From CAWACP01 sp963780655 (GTDB taxonomy: Bacteria; Acidobacteriota; Terriglobia; Bryobacterales; Bryobacteraceae): 64,000 bases of DNA. The translations under genes were made by a program, and so were the position numbers. Where the stretch lies: positions 62,001-126,000 of the forward strand of contig CAWACP010000016.1 of assembly GCA_963780655.1 (NCBI GenBank), written 5' to 3'. Positions within the stretch are counted from its first letter, which is position 1; each line of letters begins with the position of its first letter. The notes beneath the pieces were generated by a model. It had not been told where the DNA came from. It worked only from the letters and a program-made list of their open reading frames with translations, and ran no database searches. Positions 25,751 through 34,752 of this stretch are shown in pieces.

Positions 25751-26761
25751 TCAATACGGCAGGGCCGAGTGCGCCCCGAGCAGCGCTTTGCTGCGTTCGA
25801 ACTCCTGCCTGGCCTCGTCGGATTTGCCCAGCCGCTTCAGGACGCGGCCGAGCTGGTAGTGCAGGACGCCGCTGTCAGGCTTTGCCGCAATGGCGGCGCG
25901 AAACGCCTCCTCGGCATCCACCAGGCGATTCTCTGCCAGAAATCCGCGCCCACGCAGCTGCTCGATCCGGTCCGACTTCGGATCGATCTGTCTCGCGGTT
26001 TCGAGCAGAGTCAACGCCTCCGGAACCCGGTTGTGATCGATCAGCAAATCCGCGAGGTTGATGTAGGGCTGGTCGCTCTTTGGGCCGCTCTCTTCACCCA
26101 GCCGGATGGCCTGACGATACGCCTGCTCCGCAGGTTCCAGCTTGTTCTGCGCGCACAGCGCCAGGCCCAGGTTATTTTCCGCTTTGGCGTAGCTCGGGTT
26201 AAGCTGCAGCGCTCGCTGAAAGGCGTCGATCGCTTTGTCGAACCAGTTCTGCGAATAATAGGCCCGGCCGAGATAGTAAACCGCCTCGGCGTCCTGAGGT
26301 TTCTCACTGACGGCTTGTTCCAGCCAGCGAATCGAGTCGGGATAGTCGTTGAGCAGCGCGTAATCGAGGCCGACGATCTTGAAGTCGTCGGCCACCGGCC
26401 TTTGGAGAGCGGCGGCGGCCGTGTAGATGGCCAGGGACTGTTCGGGCTGATTCTCGCGGAACAAGACATAGCCGAGCAGGAACTTAGCATTCGCCGAATC
26501 AGGATGAGAAGAGAGATACGCACGCAGTGACGATTCCGCGGCCCCGTACTGTCCCAGATGGATGAGCGCTTTCGCGCGCAACTCCAGAGCGTCCCGGAAG
26601 CCCGGCGACCGCCTGTCGGCATCGAGCAGCGCGTCAGCGGCTTCGGCGTATTTCTGCTGGCGCAAAGCCAAAGAGCCCCGTTCGAATTCCTCTTCCTGGC
26701 CATGGCCCGCGCGCGCTGAAAGGCACAGAAGAGCAAACGTGGTTAGCGCCCGATACCTCAT
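25751..26761 (-). CDS. secreted TPR-repeat protein, first of a three-gene unit
   Basis: 336 residues from ATG 26761 (MRYRALTTFALLCLSARAGHG gives a clean signal peptide; the longer frame to 26839 does not). Around ten TPR units fill the protein, e.g. AEAVYYLGRAYYSQNWFDKA and AKAENNLGLALCAQNKLEPA. A TATACT box lies at 26792-26797 on the minus strand, 30 bases before the start, giving this gene its own promoter behind the large receptor gene. It is followed by a second TPR gene and a CRTAC1 gene, spaced 3 and 0 bases. Confidence 0.85.
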   Translation of the reverse strand: MRYRALTTFALLCLSARAGHGQEEEFERGSLALRQQKYAEAADALLDADRRSPGFRDALELRAKALIHLGQYGAAESSLRAYLSSHPDSANAKFLLGYVLFRENQPEQSLAIYTAAAALQRPVADDFKIVGLDYALLNDYPDSIRWLEQAVSEKPQDAEAVYYLGRAYYSQNWFDKAIDAFQRALQLNPSYAKAENNLGLALCAQNKLEPAEQAYRQAIRLGEESGPKSDQPYINLADLLIDHNRVPEALTLLETARQIDPKSDRIEQLRGRGFLAENRLVDAEEAFRAAIAAKPDSGVLHYQLGRVLKRLGKSDEARQEFERSKALLGAHSALPY

Positions 26762-26893
26762 GAGCGGAGGAAGTCGAAGAATCTGAAAAGTAGTATAGCG
26801 CGCACGAAAGGATGGCCCGGGCGGGGCGGACAGCCGCACCCGGGCCGCTTGTTAGTAAGAGAACCGCCCGCTGATGAGAGCGGCCCGACTACA

Positions 26894-29800
26894 TCAGAAA
26901 TTCAGTTTCAACTCCAGTTGCAGCCGCCGCGGGGGCTGGAGGGTTGCGTTGGTGTTGATGATGCCGAACGTGTTGTTCGTCGCGTCATTGGCGTTGGTAT
27001 CTCCAGGACGGTCGAAAACATGCCGGTTGAAGGCGTTTGCGGCGGTCGCTTTGAACTCCAGATTCACCGATTCGGTAATTGGAAAGCGTTTGAGCAGGTT
27101 GAAGTCTTCGTTGTCGAAGTTCTTCATGCGAACGTTTCCGAGAGTCCTCGCCATGGTGCCGAATTGATAAGCGCCGCCGGCATTGATGCGCGCCGGGGAG
27201 TTCGGATCGAGAAACGCACCGGGGTTGAAAACGGAGCACGGATTGACGATAGCAGTCAGGCACGATGCATTATTCATCCACGCCTGGCTGAAGAACGGCT
27301 GCCCGAGCACCGTATCGAAACGAATAGCCCCTGAGAAGGCGGGAACGCCCGTCGCGCAGCAGAACGAAAGCGGCTGGCCGCTCTGATAGCGATGTATTCC
27401 GCTGAACTCCCATCCGCCGACCACCATGTTCGTGACTCCGCCTTTGTTCAGGAGCTTATGCCCCTTGCCGAAGGGCAGCTCATAAACGTAGCTGAGGACG
27501 AACATCTGCGGTACGTCCTGGTTGCTATAAGTCTTTTCCCCATTCAGGTTGAATGGATTCTGAGCGCTGCCGCCGCCATGGAGCGTGGCGAAAAACGGCA
27601 GGGAATCGTCGGCGTCGGTGAGAGTCTTTGACCACGTGTACGAGGCCATCAGGTTGAGGCCGTCGTGGAACCGTCGCGTCAGGGAGGCTTCGAGTGCGTT
27701 AAAGGTGGATTGCCCCAAATTCTCCAGTTGGCCGTCGGTGTTGAAGCCAAAATATTGCGGAAACGGTACCAGAGCCTGCGCAACAATCAGGTTCGTCGGG
27801 AAGCTGGCATAGGGAAGCGTAACTCCGGCGGTTCCGGCCTGCTCGCTCAGCGTCTTTCCCAGTGAAAAATAAGTCGGGTTAAGGGAATTCACCGCGTCGT
27901 AGTTACTGTGAAGATGGGTGCCATGAGTCCCCACATAGGCGACGTCAAGGATCAGGTCTTTGGCCAGTTCGCGCTGGATTTCAATGGTCCAGTTCTGTAT
28001 CATGGGCGGCCGTCCGTAGGAAGGAGCCAGATACTGAACGCCGCTGTAGTTCCACTGCGAAGGATCCAGGTTTGGCGGCGGCGCGTACGGCGGGAATCCC
28101 GAGGCGATATTGAACGCCGGGGTGAAGCCGTCCGGGCTGGAGAAACCGGGATTGGCCTGAAAGCCCTGCCGGTTGTATCCGCCAAAGTCCGCGTACTGGA
28201 GCGGCCCGTAGTAAATGGCATATCCCCCGCGGACCACCGTATTTCCATGGAGAAAGTCGGGCGACCACGCAAACCCCACGCGCGGGCCGAAGTCCTTCAT
28301 CCAGGTCTCCGCCCAGCGTTCGCCGGAGACGCCGTTCCGGCCCGGGCCCGTGCCGGCGAAAACCAGAGCGCCCGGGCGCCCGTTGGCGCCGGGATTGGGC
28401 GCGGTCAGACTGATATTCGATGTCTGGTCGTATCGTTCACGCCGCGGCACATCGACATCCCAGCGCAGTCCAAGGTTCAGTGTCAGGCTCTTGGTGACCT
28501 TGTAAGTGTCCTGGTAGAAAACCGCGATGTAGTTGGTTAGCCACTCCGGCTGGCCGGCCTTCTGGGTTACGCTTGAATTGTCCACCAGGCCGAGCAGAAG
28601 ACTGGCAATACCGTTGCCACTCTGGCCATTGGTCAAAGGCGTGCCCGCCGTTTGAGCGCGAGCGAAGTTGAACGTACCCGATGAATTCGACTCGTCTATC
28701 GGATCGTACCTCGTGTAGCGCTGCTCGTAGCCGAACTTCATGCTGTGCTTTCCCCTGATCCAGTCCATCGTGTCGGTCAGGCCATAGTGGTTGTCGATGG
28801 TGTCGCCGAAGACGTTGTCGCCGATTTGGGCGGTTGCCCCTTCTCCGGGACCAATCTGGGGAAACATGGGGCCGCCCGGCGTGCCCGTGATGCCAAGGAT
28901 ACTATCCCAGTTCTTACCCTCAAACGCGTTTTTCACCTGATTTGCGCTGTTGGTGCGATCGTAAGCCACCAGCAGGTGATTGATCAGGGTCGGCGAAAAC
29001 ACGAAGTCGTACCCGCTCCTGAAGTAGTGGGTGAAGAAATCCTGGCTTCGACCGGTACCTACCTGGTTGGCAAAGTATGGATTCACCGACGTTCGCACGT
29101 TGTCCCGAGAGGCGTAACTGAAGAACAGTCTTTGCCGTTCGCTCAGGTTCTGGTCGCCGCGGATGCTCATTGACGTATCCAGAAGCGGCAGATTAAAGGG
29201 GAGCGAATAGTTATTCGTTTTCGCGCTGTTCGTTGGGTCGGGATAGTAAGAAAGAATTTTCTGCCCGATCTGTGAAAGCTGGTTCGATGGAATGACGTTG
29301 CCGGCGAAGGCCGTTCGGCACTGCTGGCCGTTCACGGTCCTGGTGGTGCCGGGGTCGAAGATCTGGCCGGCGTAAATATTGGAGCCGTCGCACGGATTCA
29401 CGCCCAGTACGGTGCTCGTGAGATCCGCGGAGAAGTCGCCACCCTTCTCCGCGGTGGTCGGAACAGTGCTTGGCGTAACGCCGCCTATGCTCTGCCGGTA
29501 CTGCTCCCAGGAGAAGAAGAAGAACGTCTTGTCCTTGCCGTTGTAGAGTTTTGGAATTCGCACCGGGCCGCCAAAGGTCAGGCCGTAATCGTTCTGCCTG
29601 TCGCGGGCGCCGACGCTGCGGGCGATGTCGTGCTGGTTATCGAACCAGGTGTTCGCGTCGAGGTCTTCGTTGCGGAAGAACTCGTAGGCGCTGCCATGGT
29701 AGGCGTTTGTGCCCGATTTGAGGGCGAAGCTGGTGATGCCTCCTGTGGTGCGCCCGAATTCCGCCGTGGGTATCGAGGTGATCTCGCGAAACCCACTGAG

Positions 29801-30532
29801 GGCGTCCACCGAAGGGGCGGTCTCATCGAACGACGAACCATTCTCCGACCGGGTTGTGCTCGCCCCGTCGAGGAGGACTTCGGTGCCGTAGGCCTGGCCT
29901 CCGCTGATCTTGGACTCGAACGTACCGCCGTTGGTGCCGTTCTGACTTCCGGAGCCGGCCGTCCCGGGACCGATCGCGCCGGGTATCAGAAAGACAAACG
30001 CCTCCGGCGAACGCATCGACTGGACCACGCTGCCGAGAGGCAGAGGCAGGTCGAGCATTTGTTTGGTGGTCACCTCGGAGCCAACGTCGGAGGTGTCGGT
30101 TTGTATCGTTGGCGCGCTGCCTTCGACAGTAACCGTCTCGCTGATCTGGCCCGGCTGGAGAACAATGTTGAGCGTGGTGGTGGCGTTGATCTGAACCGCC
30201 ACGCCAGTCGACTGGAATGTCTTGAAGCCTGAAAACTCGGCCGTTATCTCGTACGAGCCAATGCGAACATTGGGTATGGTGTACTGGCCGTCACCATTCG
30301 AAACGGTGTTATACACGGTTCCGCTGGAGGTTTCCTTTGCGGTGATCTTCACGCCGGGCACGACTGCGCCCGAAGTGTCGGTAATTGAGCCTGAGAGGGA
30401 ACCCAGGCTGGATTGCGCGAGCAGGCTGCCTGCGAGGAGGGTCGCGAGCAGGATTGCCAATACCGTGAGACTCCCCTGACCGCGAACGTACCGCCGGCGC
30501 CCGTCTTTGAAGCGTTTGCATTTACGCATCAT
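26894..30532 (-). CDS. Oar-like TonB-dependent outer-membrane receptor
   Basis: 1212 residues. The start is one of two adjacent ATGs (30532 or 30529) behind GAGGAA. It has a signal peptide (LLATLLAGSLLAQ), a carboxypeptidase-regulatory domain (LGSLSGSITDTSGAVVPGVK), a plug region (GRTTGGITSFALKSGTNAYHGSAYEFFRNEDL) and a long barrel ending LQLELKLNF, a typical terminal outer-membrane strand. It begins 10 bases after the stop of a TPR gene, so the two share a transcript. A 132-base gap with a -10-like box separates it from the next TPR gene. The transported substrate is not evident. Its association with TPR and CRTAC1 proteins rather than glycosidases distinguishes it from the other two receptors in the window. 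Confidence 0.9.
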   Translation of the reverse strand: MMRKCKRFKDGRRRYVRGQGSLTVLAILLATLLAGSLLAQSSLGSLSGSITDTSGAVVPGVKITAKETSSGTVYNTVSNGDGQYTIPNVRIGSYEITAEFSGFKTFQSTGVAVQINATTTLNIVLQPGQISETVTVEGSAPTIQTDTSDVGSEVTTKQMLDLPLPLGSVVQSMRSPEAFVFLIPGAIGPGTAGSGSQNGTNGGTFESKISGGQAYGTEVLLDGASTTRSENGSSFDETAPSVDALSGFREITSIPTAEFGRTTGGITSFALKSGTNAYHGSAYEFFRNEDLDANTWFDNQHDIARSVGARDRQNDYGLTFGGPVRIPKLYNGKDKTFFFFSWEQYRQSIGGVTPSTVPTTAEKGGDFSADLTSTVLGVNPCDGSNIYAGQIFDPGTTRTVNGQQCRTAFAGNVIPSNQLSQIGQKILSYYPDPTNSAKTNNYSLPFNLPLLDTSMSIRGDQNLSERQRLFFSYASRDNVRTSVNPYFANQVGTGRSQDFFTHYFRSGYDFVFSPTLINHLLVAYDRTNSANQVKNAFEGKNWDSILGITGTPGGPMFPQIGPGEGATAQIGDNVFGDTIDNHYGLTDTMDWIRGKHSMKFGYEQRYTRYDPIDESNSSGTFNFARAQTAGTPLTNGQSGNGIASLLLGLVDNSSVTQKAGQPEWLTNYIAVFYQDTYKVTKSLTLNLGLRWDVDVPRRERYDQTSNISLTAPNPGANGRPGALVFAGTGPGRNGVSGERWAETWMKDFGPRVGFAWSPDFLHGNTVVRGGYAIYYGPLQYADFGGYNRQGFQANPGFSSPDGFTPAFNIASGFPPYAPPPNLDPSQWNYSGVQYLAPSYGRPPMIQNWTIEIQRELAKDLILDVAYVGTHGTHLHSNYDAVNSLNPTYFSLGKTLSEQAGTAGVTLPYASFPTNLIVAQALVPFPQYFGFNTDGQLENLGQSTFNALEASLTRRFHDGLNLMASYTWSKTLTDADDSLPFFATLHGGGSAQNPFNLNGEKTYSNQDVPQMFVLSYVYELPFGKGHKLLNKGGVTNMVVGGWEFSGIHRYQSGQPLSFCCATGVPAFSGAIRFDTVLGQPFFSQAWMNNASCLTAIVNPCSVFNPGAFLDPNSPARINAGGAYQFGTMARTLGNVRMKNFDNEDFNLLKRFPITESVNLEFKATAANAFNRHVFDRPGDTNANDATNNTFGIINTNATLQPPRRLQLELKLNF

Positions 30533-30542
30533 CGTCTGTTCC

Positions 30543-31724
30543 TCATGGACTTTGTTCTTCCCGCACGGACTTCCTGAGCTTGTCTTCTAACTTGTGGCCC
30601 TTTTCCGCGTCAGACTGCTGTTTCAAACGAACAAAAGAATCGAGCGCGGCGCGCGATTCGTCCAGCCGATGCAAGCGCCGGTACAACTGCGCCAGTTGAT
30701 ACCAGGACTGCTGCAGCATCTCTGGATCTACCCGCTCCGGCGGCGCCGCAATCACCGAAGCGAAATTTCGAGCAGCCGCTTCGTTGTCGCCCAGTTGCGC
30801 CCTGGCCCGTCCGAGTTGATAATGCGCTTCGATCGAGTCGGGCGTGCCGTGAAGGATTTCGGTCAACAGTTCGGCGGCGTCGCCAGGCTTCGAGCGTTGG
30901 ATATCGACTACGGCCAGGCGATACATTGCCGATGCGTTGCGCGGATCGTTCTCCAGCTCCCGGCGATATTCCTCTGCCGCCATTTCAAGGTTGTTCTGCT
31001 GGTCGAAGATATCCGCAAGCTGCTGGTGCAGCCCCGGCTCGTTTGGCCGCAGGCTGATCGCTTCCTGGCATTCCTTCACGGCATCTTCCAGACGGTTTGC
31101 ATCCGCGAAGGACTGCGCCAACACCTGGTGCACACGCCAGGACTTCGGATCCGCAACGTACATGCGCTCGTACACTTCCTTGGAGCGAAGCATGTAGGCG
31201 CGGCCAAGGTGATAGAGGATATCCACGTTGTCCGGCCGCAGCTTCGCCGCCTTCTCGAGCGCGGACACCGCATCCCGAGTGGAACCGAGAGCCGTTTGTA
31301 CGACGCCCAGCCACATCAGCGCGTCCGCGTTCGATGGATCCAGTTGTGACTCGCGAACCAGAGCTGTTACAGCTTTGCCGTACTCGTTCTCGCGATACTG
31401 TGCAATTCCAATGAAGAGATTCGCGCCGCGAAGCGAGGGTTTGAGATGAATGCTCTGCTCGAAGGCGGCGATCGCATCGTCCAGTTTGTTGTGCTGGAAC
31501 CGCGCCAGACCCAGATTGAACCAAGCCTCTGCAAACCTCGGCTGAAGAACGGTACATCGGGCGAAATCCGCTTCAGCTTCATCGAATTGGCGGTTTTGGA
31601 GAGCCTGCGTGCCTCGACGGAAGGTCTGCTCGAAGTCTGATTGTTGTCCGATGGCTAAGGTAAGTCCCGATACGCAAACTGCGATATGGAGAAATGAACC
31701 ACGGACTACAAGGCCGTTCAGCAT
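30543..31724 (-). CDS. secreted TPR-repeat protein preceding the receptor
   Basis: 393 residues from ATG 31724, preceded by GGGGAAGC. A signal peptide (LHIAVCVSGLTLAIG) leads into about nine TPR units (AEAWFNLGLARFQHNKLDDA, NADALMWLGVVQTALGSTRD, NASAMYRLAVVDIQRSKPGD). The charged C-terminus (EKGHKLEDKLRKSVREEQ) may be helical. A good promoter lies upstream at 31752-31781. It is the first gene of the minus-strand array leading to the Oar-like receptor 10 bases downstream, so its product is probably a periplasmic partner of that receptor or of its cargo. Confidence 0.85.
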   Translation of the reverse strand: MLNGLVVRGSFLHIAVCVSGLTLAIGQQSDFEQTFRRGTQALQNRQFDEAEADFARCTVLQPRFAEAWFNLGLARFQHNKLDDAIAAFEQSIHLKPSLRGANLFIGIAQYRENEYGKAVTALVRESQLDPSNADALMWLGVVQTALGSTRDAVSALEKAAKLRPDNVDILYHLGRAYMLRSKEVYERMYVADPKSWRVHQVLAQSFADANRLEDAVKECQEAISLRPNEPGLHQQLADIFDQQNNLEMAAEEYRRELENDPRNASAMYRLAVVDIQRSKPGDAAELLTEILHGTPDSIEAHYQLGRARAQLGDNEAAARNFASVIAAPPERVDPEMLQQSWYQLAQLYRRLHRLDESRAALDSFVRLKQQSDAEKGHKLEDKLRKSVREEQSP

Positions 31725-31751
31725 GCTTCCCCGCGCCCAACCCCGCGACCT

Positions 31752-31781
31752 AGTACAATTCCACTATGTAATCGCTTGCAA
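31752..31781 (-). promoter_or_regulatory. sigma70-type promoter of the TPR/receptor operon
   Basis: On the minus strand TTGCAA (31781-31776), an 18-base spacer and TGTACT (31757-31752) lie 27 bases before the ATG at 31724, leaving room for the GGGGAAG ribosome site. Confidence 0.5.
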
Positions 31782-32055
31782 GAGAATAAGCCGGACCTGC
31801 GTCGTTGTCAACAGGAAATATCAGGAAATATCGGGACGTCGTTAACATGTAATTTGTCTGGTCCCGGTGGTGCGTGCTCGTTCAGCACAAGCGGTTTTAG
31901 ACGGAGAGTGTAAGCGCCCAGCAGTTGTGTGATGGAATCGAACGATGAGTCTGTGACGGCCGCCCATCGAATCAGCGCGTATCCCGACGCTGGTACCTGG
32001 CGCCGAGTACGAATCGGCCATGGACGCATACGCGCAGAACACGCATAAATGTCCC
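31782..32055. other. intergenic, nothing recognised
   Basis: About 270 bases between the TPR operon promoter and the broken S8 peptidase. It is less GC-biased than its surroundings and contains a direct repeat CAGGAAATAT / CAGGAAATAT (around 31811-31829). No gene is supported. Confidence 0.35.
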
Positions 32056-32865
32056 ATGGGTACCGCCTCCGACGATAATACTCGGGAGTTCCCCGTTCTA
32101 TCCACTTGCTCCAAAGCCCTCATCCTGACATTCGCTTCCGTCGGACTGCTGAGCGGCCAGTCGAAGATAGCAGGCGAGTTGAAAGCTCTCGATTCCCGAT
32201 CGACCGTCACGACAGCGGCATTTCCGGCCACCCGGACCCGGATTCGCGTGTCGTCTACCGGCAGGATTTTGTGGGCGCAGGGGCAGGCGACGCGTATGGA
32301 CACGGTGAACATGTTGCGGGCATTGTCGCCGGCAGCGGCCAGTCCAGGGCATGCCCGAAATGCACGCGTCTGTTCGAGGAATTACTCCCGCGGCGAACCT
32401 GATTGACCTGCGGGTGCTCGACCAGAATGGCAGTGGAACGGAGAGCGCCGTAATTGCGGCAATCGAGCAGTCTATCGCTCTCCGGGCGAAGTACAACATC
32501 CGCGTCATCAATCTTTCGCTCGGCCGTCCCGTATACGAAAGCTACAAGGTGGACCCGCTGTGCCAGGCCGTGGAAGCCGCGTGGAACGCGGGCATTGTCG
32601 TGGTGGTTGCGGCGGGTAACGATGGCCGCGACAACTCCTGGGGGACGAATGGCTACGGAACGATCACGGCCCGGGCAACGATCCTTACGTGATCACGGTT
32701 GGGGCCATGAAGACGATGGGCACGCCGCAACGAACCGATGACCTGATAGCGAGCTACAGCTCGAAGGGTCCGACGCTCATCGATCACGTGGTGAAGCCCG
32801 ACGTCGTCGCGCCCGGGAACCGGGTTGACTCATTGCTTGCAGCCACCTCTAAGTTCCCGCAATAA
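32056..32865 (+). pseudogene. S8 subtilisin-like peptidase, multiply broken
   Basis: Pieces of one secreted subtilase occur in three frames. A signal peptide with mature start (LILTFASVGLLSGQSKIAGE) breaks off near 32200. DSGISGHPDPDSRVVYRQDF then supplies the catalytic Asp and DAYGHGEHVAGIVAG the catalytic His, in another frame to about 32340. The third frame (to 32692) gives NLIDLRVLDQNGSGTESAV, then INLSLGRP and VVVVAAGNDGRDNSWGTNGYG. A single missing C near 32669 shifts to DPYVITVGAMKTMGTPQRTD and YSSKGPTLIDHVVKPDVVAPGN. It stops before the GTSMAxP serine motif, which is absent, so it cannot be an active protease. The prodomain is also largely deleted. Confidence 0.75.
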
Positions 32866-33231
32866 CCTTGTCAACCAGAGGGTGGCGTTGCTGATGCTGG
32901 AAAGACAGGGCTGCAGCGTCGTGGTTGCGGCGAATGGCCTCGAGGTCCTCGAGGCGCTGCGGCGAGAACGCAGTGCCTTTGATGTGGTTCTGATGGACGT
33001 GCAAATGCCGGTGATGGACGGCCTCGAAGCCGCGCGACAAATCCGCAGATCCGAGCAGGAAGCCGGCGGACGCCTGCCGATTATCGCGTTAACGGCTCAT
33101 GCGTTCGAATCCGATCGGCGGCGCTCCCTCGATGCGGGAATGGACAACTATCTGTCGAAGCCGTTTCATCGGAACAACTCGCCCAGGTGATCTCGGAGAC
33201 GATGGCCAGCAAACCCTCGCTGGTGATCTGA
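32861..33231 (+). pseudogene. receiver-domain fragment of a hybrid histidine kinase or response regulator
   Basis: The frame beginning NNLVNQRVALLMLERQGCSV is the second half of a receiver domain. It includes the phosphoacceptor aspartate in VVLMDVQMPVMDGLEAAR and the lysine in MDNYLSKPF. The first strand with its acidic pair is missing, because the fragment is joined directly to the S8 peptidase remnant. After KPF the frame shifts: one additional T in the TTT at about 33168 would give SSEQLAQVISETMASKPSLVI and a stop at 33231. It resembles the C-terminal receiver of hybrid kinases. It is non-functional as it stands. Confidence 0.65.
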
Positions 33232-33303
33232 CACCGCAACCCCCCCTGTAGTTATGGCGCGAGCCATACAATATCCGCAGCCCTCATTCGTCTACAACCA
33301 CAG

Positions 33304-33885
33304 GTGACCGAGACGGCGAGCCTGGAGCAGATGGCACTCGAACAGGACCGGCAGATCTTCGAGGCGGTCAGGAGTGAGCAGTCCAGGCTGCGTAACTTCA
33401 TTCGCCGGCGCGTGCCCGATCCGCGGGACGCCGAGGACCTTCTGCAGGACGTCTTCTGCGAACTGGTGGAAGCGAACCGCCTGTTGATGCCTGTGCAGCA
33501 CATCACCGGGTGGCTGTTTCAAGTGGCGCGCAATCGCATAACCGATCTCTTCCGCCGGAAGAAGACCGAGACGTTCAGCGACGCCGCCATCGCGGGTGAC
33601 GACGAACTTCTGCGGCTGGAAGACCTGCTGCCTTCGCCCGACGCCGGACCGGAGGCGCTGTATGCGCGACGTGTGCTTCTGGAAGAACTGGAACTGGCCG
33701 TTGCCGAACTGCCGAAAGAACAGCGCGAGGTGTTTGTGGCGCATGAGCTGGAAGGGCGCAGCTTCAGGGAAATGGCCGCTGAGACCGGCGTGAGCGTGAA
33801 TACGCTGCTTTCGCGCAAACGGTATGCAGTGCTTCGTCTGCGCGAGCGGCTGCAAAGTATTTACGACGAATTTATGAAGAGATGA
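33304..33885 (+). CDS. ECF-type RNA polymerase sigma factor
   Basis: 193 residues from GTG 33304. Region 2 is LRNFIRRRVPDPRDAEDLLQ followed by DVFCELVEANRLL and GWLFQVARNRITDLFRRKK. Region 4 is LPKEQREVFVAHELEGRSFR with EMAAETGVSVNTLLSRKRYAVLRLR. The linker is acidic. No anti-sigma factor of zinc-binding type is adjacent; instead a small membrane protein gene begins 10 bases downstream and is surely co-transcribed. The sigma factor should direct a stress or surface regulon, but its target promoters are not evident here. Confidence 0.88.
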   Translation: MTETASLEQMALEQDRQIFEAVRSEQSRLRNFIRRRVPDPRDAEDLLQDVFCELVEANRLLMPVQHITGWLFQVARNRITDLFRRKKTETFSDAAIAGDDELLRLEDLLPSPDAGPEALYARRVLLEELELAVAELPKEQREVFVAHELEGRSFREMAAETGVSVNTLLSRKRYAVLRLRERLQSIYDEFMKR

Positions 33886-33895
33886 GGAACCGAAC

Positions 33896-34249
33896 ATGAA
33901 AAGCAAATGGAAATGGGTTTGGCTGCCGCCGGTGGCGATTGTGGCGATATCGCTGTTCATCGCCCTTGGCGGCGAAGTGGTGAAGCAACTGTGGAACTGG
34001 CTGCTGCCGTCGCTGTTTGGCTGGCGCCAGATTACGTTTTGGCAGGCGATCGGAATGCTTGCGCTTTGCCGCATCCTCTTCGGCGGATGGGGAGGACACG
34101 GTCACAATCGCTCCGGTTTTCGCCGGCGTATGGCCGAGCGCAGGTCGGCCATGACGCCGGAAGAGTTGGAACGATTCCGGCAGGGCATGCGCGGGCGCTG
34201 CGGTTTCGATCCAGCCACCGGCCAAAGCAGTCCCGAAGGGGCGAAATGA
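33896..34249 (+). CDS. small membrane protein co-transcribed with the ECF sigma factor
   Basis: 117 residues from ATG 33896, with GAGGAA seven bases upstream. Two hydrophobic segments (about 8-27, WVWLPPVAIVAISLFIALGG, and 40-63) are followed by a Gly/His/Arg-rich cytoplasmic tail GGWGGHGHNRSGFRRRMAER and a conserved-looking MTPEELERFRQGMRGRCGF. I know of similar proteins placed after ECF sigma genes but not of a defined function. It could be an unconventional anti-sigma or sensor subunit, inferred from coupling alone. Confidence 0.7.
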   Translation: MKSKWKWVWLPPVAIVAISLFIALGGEVVKQLWNWLLPSLFGWRQITFWQAIGMLALCRILFGGWGGHGHNRSGFRRRMAERRSAMTPEELERFRQGMRGRCGFDPATGQSSPEGAK

Positions 34250-34286
34250 TTATCGGCCCATCGCAGAGGTCAGGGAATTGGGGCAT

Positions 34287-34362
34287 GCAGGCGAAACCGC
34301 CTGCGCCGCCAGGGCTGCTCAACAAACCGCAAGGCGAGGTGGGGCAGGCGTTTCCGCCTGCC
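34287..34362. repeat. pair of intergenic palindromes (GCAGGCG family)
   Basis: Two hairpins lie between convergent genes. GCAGGCG-AAAC-CGCCTGC is at 34287-34304 and GGCAGGCG-TTTC-CGCCTGCC at 34343-34362, the second preceded by GGTGGG. They resemble the larger palindromes at 39487, 42731 and 45484, and may serve as bidirectional terminators. Confidence 0.55.
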
Positions 34363-34368
34363 GGTCGA

Positions 34369-34749
34369 TCAGCTGACAGCTATGGTTAGCGTGTCGCCTG
34401 AGTGCAGTGTCACCGTTTTCGTTGCTGAACCTGTTGGCGCGGCGGGCTGCAGTATTGACGCCGCCATTGCGCTGTCCAGCAGCCCGAGGCCCTTCATCGA
34501 TGCCACCACGCTCTGGATCACCAGCTTCACCTCATCGTCGCTCGGCAGAGTCTTGTCAATGGACCCGGCGGCGGCGGCCTGCTGCAGCGCGGTCATCACA
34601 TCGCCGAACACCTGCGCGAACTTTACCGGTCCGGTTCCGGCACCGAGCTGCTGCTCGGCCTGCGGCGCGCTCTTGTGCACCAGCGAGGTAATGAGGCCGA
34701 TGATATCCGGCGCCAGAGAAGCGATCAACGGAAGCACGGTTGCGGCCAT
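34369..34749 (-). CDS. hypothetical protein, second gene of an unknown pair
   Basis: 126 residues. The N-terminal part (LPLIASLAPDIIGLITSLVH) is hydrophobic and could be a signal anchor or amphipathic helix. The middle is helical (PVKFAQVFGDVMTALQQAAA) and the C-terminus is Thr/Ser-rich beta (GSATKTVTLHSGDTLTIAVS). No family is recognised. It begins 3 bases after the stop of the 34753-35340 gene, so the two are one operon. Its small size and amphipathic start could suit a phage structural or pore protein, but nothing else phage-like is nearby. Confidence 0.6.
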   Translation of the reverse strand: MAATVLPLIASLAPDIIGLITSLVHKSAPQAEQQLGAGTGPVKFAQVFGDVMTALQQAAAAGSIDKTLPSDDEVKLVIQSVVASMKGLGLLDSAMAASILQPAAPTGSATKTVTLHSGDTLTIAVS

Positions 34750-34752
34750 CGT

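Noticed and set aside
34287..34362. CRISPR array
   Set aside because: Only two dissimilar hairpins, no regular repeat-spacer units and no cas genes anywhere in the window.
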